In this document: piece by piece, positions 54,040 through 64,000 of the stretch
How the letters are laid out: the number at the start of each line of letters is the position of its first letter
How positions within the stretch are numbered: position 1 is the stretch's first letter
Origin: Nocardioides sp. Kera G14
Lineage (GTDB): Bacteria > Actinomycetota > Actinomycetes > Propionibacteriales > Nocardioidaceae
Length of the DNA stretch: 64,000 nt
Reading direction: 5' to 3'
NCBI RefSeq assembly: GCF_020715565.1
Contig: NZ_CP085839.1
Location: 2,604,001-2,668,000, forward strand
Program-made: the position numbers and the translations under genes
The notes under the pieces: model-generated
What the model was told of the DNA's origin: nothing
Seen by the model: the letters and a program-made list of their open reading frames with translations, nothing else
The model's database searches: none

Positions 54040-54200
54040 CCTAGTGGGACCGCCGGAATTCGGCGCCGTCCAGGCCGACAGAAGCAGGCCAAGAGCGCGC
54101 GCACAGCGCCATCGAGACTCGCGCAGTTCGCGATCCACAGCGCTCAACAGTCCTAGCATTAGGATCGGCAATAAGGCGCGCAACTGGCGCGCAGCAGGCG

Positions 54201-54225
54201 TAGTCTGACCGCTTCGGCTTCGAAG
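54201..54225 (+). promoter_or_regulatory. Promoter and hairpin operator of the Xre-RES operon
   Basis: TAGTCT at 54201-54206 is the same -10 hexamer used by several other genes here. Directly downstream, CTTCG-GCTT-CGAAG (54212-54225) is a perfect inverted repeat at the likely transcription start, a fitting operator for autoregulation by the antitoxin. Between the tRNA and this site (54042-54200) nothing else is recognised. Confidence 0.5.
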
Positions 54226-54243
54226 TAGAGATGAGAGGTGCGC

Positions 54244-54654
54244 ATGACTTATGAACGCAACACCCTCCACGTCGATATGGCGGAGGTGTGGGAGAAGGCC
54301 TACAAGCAGGCACTCACAACGGCGCCGGGAGAACAAGCCGAGTACCTGTTGAGGACGATCGGCCCGCGCGTCGCGTCGGCCGCCCTCGGGCTTGCGGATG
54401 CGAGGCAACTGAAGGCATGGAGTCGGGGAGAGACCGTGCCCCGCGAGCACGCCGTTCTCGGTCGCTTGAGCCTCCTCTATCGGGTCGCGTATGCGATCGC
54501 CGAGACCCAAGGGGGCACTGTCGCGGCGCTGTTCCTTCGCTCGTCGAACCCACAGCTTGACGACGAGGTGCCACTGATGGTCCTTCGCAAGAGCGATTCA
54601 GAGGAAGTGCAGGGACGCCTGCTTGCTGCTACTCGGGCGTTCTTGGAGGGATGA
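54244..54654 (+). CDS. Xre/MbcA-type antitoxin of RES system
   Basis: A 136-residue protein with the pattern of antitoxins paired with RES toxins. It has a helical DNA-binding part (LLRTIGPRVASAALGLADARQLKAWSRGETVPRE) and a C-terminal region corresponding to the toxin-binding domain (TVAALFLRSSNPQLDDEVPLMVLR). It should neutralise the toxin and repress the operon. ATG at 54244 has GAGAGG seven bases upstream; the earlier ATG at 54238 is within that ribosome site. The RES gene starts one base after its stop. Confidence 0.82.
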   Translation: MTYERNTLHVDMAEVWEKAYKQALTTAPGEQAEYLLRTIGPRVASAALGLADARQLKAWSRGETVPREHAVLGRLSLLYRVAYAIAETQGGTVAALFLRSSNPQLDDEVPLMVLRKSDSEEVQGRLLAATRAFLEG

Positions 54655-54655
54655 G

Positions 54656-55378
54656 ATGCCGGAGGTTCAGGTCGTGGCGGCGTTGCCGCGGGAATTCCTC
54701 AGGGTTCATTGGAACCCCGCCGCCCTGAGGCGGCCCCCTTACGACCTGGACCCCGCTTCGATGTCTCGCTTCGACGATCCGCAGGGCAGCTTTTCAGTTC
54801 GATACCTAGCTACGACCCTGCGCGGGTGTCTGGTCGAGACGATGTCCCGGTTCCGCCCAGCCCCGGAGGTGGAGACGTTGCTCGCTGATGTTGGAGGCAT
54901 TGAAGAAGGGGACGAGGACCCGACCCGCGGTGTTGGGTTGTCCGAATGGCTAGCCGGACAGCAGGTCGGCCACTGCACCCTCCTCGGGGCAAAGCCAACA
55001 ATCATCGATGTAGACGCACCGGAGTCACTTGTTGCACTCGACAAGCACCCAGTGGTTCGCAACGCACTCGACCGCTCCAGACTTGGCAGCGCGGCGAATC
55101 CCGCGCGATTGGACTCAGGGGTGGTCAAGCTTGCCGGTCCCATCGGCAGACCGATCACACAGGCCGTTTCACGCGCCGTCTTCGAGTGGTACGACGATGT
55201 GGACGGACTGCGGTATGCATCGCGCCTGGACGGGAGCGAAACCTGCTGGGCGCTCTACGACAAAGTTCAAGTCGCCTTTCGTGTCGAAGCACTCAGCAGC
55301 GAAGTGGTGGAGCATCGCGACGCCGTTCGCTCCGTAGCGGCGCTGTACGAAATCGAACTTCCCGATCCTTGGATCTGA
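54656..55378 (+). CDS. RES domain NAD-degrading toxin
   Basis: A 240-residue RES toxin. RES toxins break down NAD and stop growth (established for MbcT, a phosphorolase, and others). The family residues are visible: Arg in FLRVHW (R16), Tyr in SVRYLA (Y50), Glu in LVETMSR (E61) and the later DGLRYASR with Ser. It is longer than the minimal RES domain but in the range of actinobacterial members. The start codon follows the antitoxin stop by one base, so translation is coupled. The gene is convergent with ppx/gppA, with a stem-loop between. Confidence 0.88.
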   Translation: MPEVQVVAALPREFLRVHWNPAALRRPPYDLDPASMSRFDDPQGSFSVRYLATTLRGCLVETMSRFRPAPEVETLLADVGGIEEGDEDPTRGVGLSEWLAGQQVGHCTLLGAKPTIIDVDAPESLVALDKHPVVRNALDRSRLGSAANPARLDSGVVKLAGPIGRPITQAVSRAVFEWYDDVDGLRYASRLDGSETCWALYDKVQVAFRVEALSSEVVEHRDAVRSVAALYEIELPDPWI

Positions 55379-55449
55379 CAACGCTGAAGCCAGCAGGCCG
55401 TGGTCCGCGGTCTTCTCAGATCATCGCTCCGACGTCCGATCGGGTGATT

Positions 55450-55472
55450 GGGGCCGCGGTGGGGGCGGCCCC
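55450..55472. terminator. Stem-loop between RES toxin and ppx genes
   Basis: Perfect 8-bp arms GGGGCCGC (55450-55457) and GCGGCCCC (55465-55472) around a 7-base loop, placed between two converging genes. There is no T tract, as is usual in actinomycetes, so termination in both directions is probable but not certain. Confidence 0.5.
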
Positions 55473-55483
55473 ACTCACAGACT

Positions 55484-56380
55484 TCAGGCTAGTGACCAGG
55501 CGATCCCGTCGAGGATGTCCGCCTCGGAGATCAGCAGCTCGTCCACGGGGGCGCGGCGGAGCATGCGGCTGAGGATCAGGCCGCCCGCCGCGATCACGTC
55601 GGCGCGACCGGGGTGCATCCACGGAAGCGTGAGCCGCTCGCTCACCGTCATCGCGACGAGCCGGTCGACGAGGGCATGCACCTCGCCGACGGGAAGCACC
55701 GCCTGGTCGATGGCCTCACGGTCGTACGCCGGCAGGTCGAGCACTCCAGCCGCGATGGTCGTGATCGTGCCGGCGACCCCGATGACACTCGCGGCCCCTG
55801 CTGCGGAGACCGGCGAGGCGTCGAGGGCGTCATCGATGTCGGCGACGCAGGCGGCGATCTCCTCCATCGTCGGAGGGTCGGAGCGCAGGTGCCGCTCGTG
55901 CTGGCGGACCGAGCCGATCTGCATGCTGAACGCGTCGTCGGCACCGTAGATCAGCTCGGTGGAGCCGCCGCCGATGTCGATGATCATCACCGGCTGGGCG
56001 GGCTGTGCCCGGAGGTTGCGGACGGCCCCGTCGAAGGCGAGCGCCGCCTCCTCGGTGCCGGCGACGACCTCGGGCTCGACGCCGAGACGCTCACGCACTC
56101 CGGCGGTGAAGACGTCGGCGTTGGCCGCGTCGCGCGTGGCGCTGGTGGCCACGAAGCGGATCCGTTCGGCGCCGTGGTCACGGATGAGGTCGGCGTACTC
56201 GTCGAGGGCGGTGAAGGCGCGCTTCAGCGCACCCTCGGAGATGACTCCGGACTGGTCGAGCCCCTCGCCGAGGCGGACCATGCGGGCCTCCTTGACCTCG
56301 ACGGTCAGGGCTCCGCCGTCAACACTGCCGACGAGGAGCTTGATCGTGTTGGTGCCGCAGTCGATCGCGGCGACCTTCAT
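55484..56380 (-). CDS. Ppx/GppA family phosphatase
   Basis: A 298-residue short exopolyphosphatase or guanosine pentaphosphatase of the sugar kinase/Hsp70 fold. ATP-site motifs are AIDCGTNTIKLLV near the N-terminus, FVATSATRDAAN, and DIGGGSTELI. It lacks the C-terminal HD-like domains of E. coli Ppx and matches the short actinobacterial Ppx1/2 form. ATG at 56380 is chosen over the upstream start at 56407. It is the end of the eno-ftsB-DUF501-ppx group. Confidence 0.92.
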   Translation of the reverse strand: MKVAAIDCGTNTIKLLVGSVDGGALTVEVKEARMVRLGEGLDQSGVISEGALKRAFTALDEYADLIRDHGAERIRFVATSATRDAANADVFTAGVRERLGVEPEVVAGTEEAALAFDGAVRNLRAQPAQPVMIIDIGGGSTELIYGADDAFSMQIGSVRQHERHLRSDPPTMEEIAACVADIDDALDASPVSAAGAASVIGVAGTITTIAAGVLDLPAYDREAIDQAVLPVGEVHALVDRLVAMTVSERLTLPWMHPGRADVIAAGGLILSRMLRRAPVDELLISEADILDGIAWSLA

Positions 56381-56443
56381 CCGGGGTCCCCGCCGATTCG
56401 GGAGCACAGCGAGCGAATCGGTGGGATGGTCAACGTGCCGCCC

Positions 56444-57001
56444 TCACTGGTCGACCTCGTGCTCGGCGTCGGCGAGCTGGTCGGCGACGCAGGAGCCGTC
56501 GGCCCACCACTCCCCCAGCGCGGCGAGCACCTCGTCACCGAGCGGGTTGACACCGCGGCCCTGGGCGAGCGACTGGCCGGCCAGGACGTGCAGGCACTTG
56601 ACGCGCGTCGGCATGCCGCCGGCCGAGATGCCGGCGATCTCCGGCACGTCGAGCTCGGCCTCCTCGGCGATGGCCGTCCTGGCGGCGAGGTAGGACTCAT
56701 GTGCCCGCTGGTAGGCGGCGGCGAGCTCGGGGTCGGAGGCGAGACGCGCCTCCATCTCCTTCATCACACCGTTCGACTCGAGCGTCGAGATCCGGCCGGT
56801 CGCCTTGGGACAGGTCATGTAGAAGGTCGTCGGGAAGGGCGTGCCGTCCGGCAGCCGCGGCTCGGTCGTCACCACGTCGGGCAGCGAGCAGGGGCACCGG
56901 TGACCGATCTCGCGGATACCGCGCGGGAGACGGCCGAGCTGGGCTGCGATCGCGTCGATGTCGCGCTGGTCGATGGTCGCGGCCGGGTCCTGCTCGGTCA
57001 C
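56444..57001 (-). CDS. DUF501 protein
   Basis: A 185-residue cytoplasmic protein of unknown function, always near ftsB and ppx in actinomycetes. Conserved features visible are GRLPRGIREIGHRCPCSLPDVVTTEPRLPDGTPFPTTFY-like blocks with clustered cysteines (RCPCS, TCPK, VKCLH) and GMPTRVKCLHVLAGQSLA. The cysteines may hold a metal. GTG at 57001 overlaps the ftsB stop by 4 bp, so the genes are coupled. Confidence 0.9.
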   Translation of the reverse strand: MTEQDPAATIDQRDIDAIAAQLGRLPRGIREIGHRCPCSLPDVVTTEPRLPDGTPFPTTFYMTCPKATGRISTLESNGVMKEMEARLASDPELAAAYQRAHESYLAARTAIAEEAELDVPEIAGISAGGMPTRVKCLHVLAGQSLAQGRGVNPLGDEVLAALGEWWADGSCVADQLADAEHEVDQ

Positions 57002-57582
57002 TTGGCCTCCGTGCCCTTCTGGGTGATCTTCTCTGCGGGCTGGTCGGGATCGGCGGGCGGGTTCCCGGCGAGCTCGACGGAGTCCCACACGGTGCCCCAC
57101 CAGGGCGACTCCTTCTTCTCCCCGACCGTCGACGGATCGGCGAGCTCGCCGGCGGGCTGGATCCGGTTCCCGTCCGAGTCGAGGGCGACGTACGACGTCT
57201 CCCCCGGCATCACGTAGCCGAACCGCTGCCGGGCCTGGGCCTCGATGTACGCCGGGTCCTTCCAGCGCGCCTTCTCGGTCTCGAGGTCCTGGATCTGCTG
57301 CTGTCGGGTGTCGATCTGCGACTTCAGGTCGTCGATGCTGCGGCGCTGCTGCAAGTAGGCCTGCAGGCTCGACGCGAACGAGAGCACGAGCACCGCGCAG
57401 ACCAGCACCAGGATGATGGCGCGGCCGGTCAGCTTGGGGTTCTGGCGCGGGTCGACTCGTCTGAGCCGGGCCGCGGCAGCCGCAGCCGCCGCACGGGCCT
57501 CAGCAGCACGACGGGCGGCGCCGCTGCGGCCGGGTCGCGAGGGCCCCTTCGGACCTCGGGACGTCGAACGCTGCTGTGCCAC
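56998..57582 (-). CDS. ftsB: Septum formation initiator FtsB/DivIC
   Basis: A 194-residue divisome protein. A basic, Ala-rich cytoplasmic N-terminus (about 1-55) leads to one transmembrane helix (AIILVLVCAVLVLSFASSL). A coiled coil follows (YLQQRRSIDDLKSQIDTRQQQIQDLETEKARW), then the DPAYIEAQARQRFGYVMPGE motif. It pairs with FtsL and FtsQ in division. The GTG at 57582 is picked where the basic N-terminus starts. It lies downstream of eno, the usual order. Confidence 0.93.
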   Translation of the reverse strand: MAQQRSTSRGPKGPSRPGRSGAARRAAEARAAAAAAAARLRRVDPRQNPKLTGRAIILVLVCAVLVLSFASSLQAYLQQRRSIDDLKSQIDTRQQQIQDLETEKARWKDPAYIEAQARQRFGYVMPGETSYVALDSDGNRIQPAGELADPSTVGEKKESPWWGTVWDSVELAGNPPADPDQPAEKITQKGTEAK

Positions 57583-57613
57583 CCGTCGATTCTCGCTTAC
57601 GCGAGCACGTGGA

Positions 57614-59671
<2,058 letters not shown>

Positions 59672-59691
59672 TCAGCACATGCCGTGCCAGC

Positions 59692-60099
59692 TCAGTCGGG
59701 AGCTGACGTCCGCTCACTCGCCTTGGCCTGCTGCCAGAGCTCCTCGATCTGCTCGATCGTGTAGGGGCCGGCGGCGGCGACGTCCGGGTCGAAGACGTGC
59801 GGGTTGCGGCGGCGCATCTTCGCGGTCAGGCCGGCGATGACATCGTCCATCGTGAACTCACCGGCCTCCTCGGCGATCGCGGCATGGAAGTAGACCTGCA
59901 GCAGCAGGTCCCCCAGCTCGTCGGCGAGGTGCTTCGGGTCGCCCTCCGCGATGGCCTCCAGGACCTCCTCGGACTCCTCGCGCAGGTGCTTCGCCAGGCT
60001 CTCGTGGGTCTGGGACGCCTTCCACGCGCAGCGCTCGCGCATGGTGCGCATCATCTGGAGGAACTCGACGAGACCCTCGCCCGATGCGGGCTCGGCCAT
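59692..60099 (-). CDS. mazG: MazG-type nucleotide pyrophosphohydrolase
   Basis: A single MazG domain of 135 residues that hydrolyses NTPs or dNTPs to monophosphates, cleaning the nucleotide pool. Metal-binding ExxE...ExxD pattern: LREESEEVLEAI and LADELGDLLLQVYFHA. E. coli MazG has two such domains; this is the short form. It is 1 bp from the NUDIX gene and probably in the mfd transcript, a usual actinobacterial order. Confidence 0.9.
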   Translation of the reverse strand: MAEPASGEGLVEFLQMMRTMRERCAWKASQTHESLAKHLREESEEVLEAIAEGDPKHLADELGDLLLQVYFHAAIAEEAGEFTMDDVIAGLTAKMRRRNPHVFDPDVAAAGPYTIEQIEELWQQAKASERTSAPD

Positions 60100-60100
60100 G

Positions 60101-60688
60101 TCAGATGGCGCCGACGTGGTGCAGCAACTGCTTGAGGAGGGAGGCACGACCACCCTCGAGCTCCTCGGCGAAACCCTCGGAGACCGCCTCCTCGGGTGTC
60201 ACCCAGCTGATCTCGAGGGCGTCCTGGCGAGGGTGGCACTCCCCGGTGACGGGCACGACGAAGGCGAGCGAGACCGCGTGCTGGCGCGGGTCGTGGAAGC
60301 GGCCGGTCGGCCAGGGGAAGTACTCAGCGACGGCCGCCGGAGTGATCGCGGTCGGCAGCACCGGGAACGCCGTCGGGCCCAGGTCCTTCTCGAGGTTGCG
60401 CATGAGGGCGTCGCGGAGCTGCTCGCCGTGGAGCACCCGCCCCGAGACCAGACTCCGGGCGATCCGGCCGGTGGTCGACGAGCCCCGCAGGAGCAGGCCG
60501 ACCGACGTCACGGCGCCACCCGCGTCGACGCGGACGGGCAGGGCCTCGACGTACAGCATCGGGACACGGCCGCGGGTGGCGGCGAGCTCCTCGTCGCTCA
60601 TCCAGCCGGGCTGGACGTCCCACGCGTCGGCGTTGTTCCAGCCGGTGGGCTCCTCGCCGAACTCGTCCCCGAACGCCTCCATCGTCAT
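60101..60688 (-). CDS. DUF4916/NUDIX-like hydrolase
   Basis: A 195-residue protein of the NUDIX superfamily (DUF4916 in actinomycetes). The N-terminal WMSDEELAATRGRVPMLYVEALPVRVD and the middle GRVLHGEQLRDALMRNLEKDLGP correspond to the NUDIX fold, but the canonical GX5EX7REUXEE box is only partly kept, so pyrophosphatase activity is uncertain. ATG at 60688 follows TAGGGT (60695-60700, minus strand) by six bases. Confidence 0.8.
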   Translation of the reverse strand: MTMEAFGDEFGEEPTGWNNADAWDVQPGWMSDEELAATRGRVPMLYVEALPVRVDAGGAVTSVGLLLRGSSTTGRIARSLVSGRVLHGEQLRDALMRNLEKDLGPTAFPVLPTAITPAAVAEYFPWPTGRFHDPRQHAVSLAFVVPVTGECHPRQDALEISWVTPEEAVSEGFAEELEGGRASLLKQLLHHVGAI

Positions 60689-60708
60689 GGGGAAACCCTA
60701 TCGGGGCC

Positions 60709-64000
<3,292 letters not shown>

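Overview
The window is high-GC chromosomal DNA from an actinomycete, most likely a member of the Nocardioidaceae (Nocardioides-like). The evidence is the codon use and many GTG starts, a mycothiol S-conjugate amidase (Mca), F420/deazaflavin-type and trans-acting enoyl reductase-like enzymes, the eno-ftsB-DUF501-ppx and mca-DUF4307-greA neighbourhoods, a fused CydDC exporter, and many apparently leaderless genes with a TANNNT hexamer 6-8 nt before the start codon. The species assignment is inference.

Positions 1 to about 11,600 form an accessory, defence and mobility region. It holds the 3' part of a type I restriction gene (hsdR), a SIR2-type NADase defence gene broken by frameshift, the wreck of a MobF/TrwC conjugative relaxase, a low-GC two-helix membrane protein of unknown function, an IS110-family element whose upstream non-coding end folds like a bridge RNA, an orphan coding fragment, and a class II Fic protein with a duplicated inverted-repeat promoter.

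From 11,600 to 51,800 the genes are metabolic and regulatory. They include a metallophosphoesterase; a paoABC-like molybdenum aldehyde oxidoreductase; a patatin-like lipase; a MarR regulator facing the fused isobutyryl-CoA mutase IcmF; a DUF3500 lipoprotein coupled to a HupE/UreJ membrane protein; and an amidohydrolase-NCS1 permease operon divergent from a LacI regulator, with a perfect operator between them. They are followed by mca, DUF4307, greA, an AI-2E-type permease, msrA, small oxidoreductases, an amidase, a TauE permease and a MoxR/VWA pair. A DevS/DevR-like two-component system and an EAL protein lie next to the cydA-cydB-cydDC-pilZ operon, which carries a strong Rex-type operator. 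Together these suggest redox or oxygen control of cytochrome bd, with a c-di-GMP module attached.

A second small accessory patch lies at 53.49-55.4 kb. An HNH endonuclease gene overlaps by 10 bp a short, type-I-shaped tRNA with a UAA (Leu) anticodon, followed by an Xre-RES toxin-antitoxin pair. This is the most unusual local arrangement in the window. From 55.5 kb to the end the chromosome is conserved housekeeping: ppx/gppA, DUF501, ftsB, eno, a nitroreductase, mazG, a NUDIX-family protein and mfd, which runs off the right edge.
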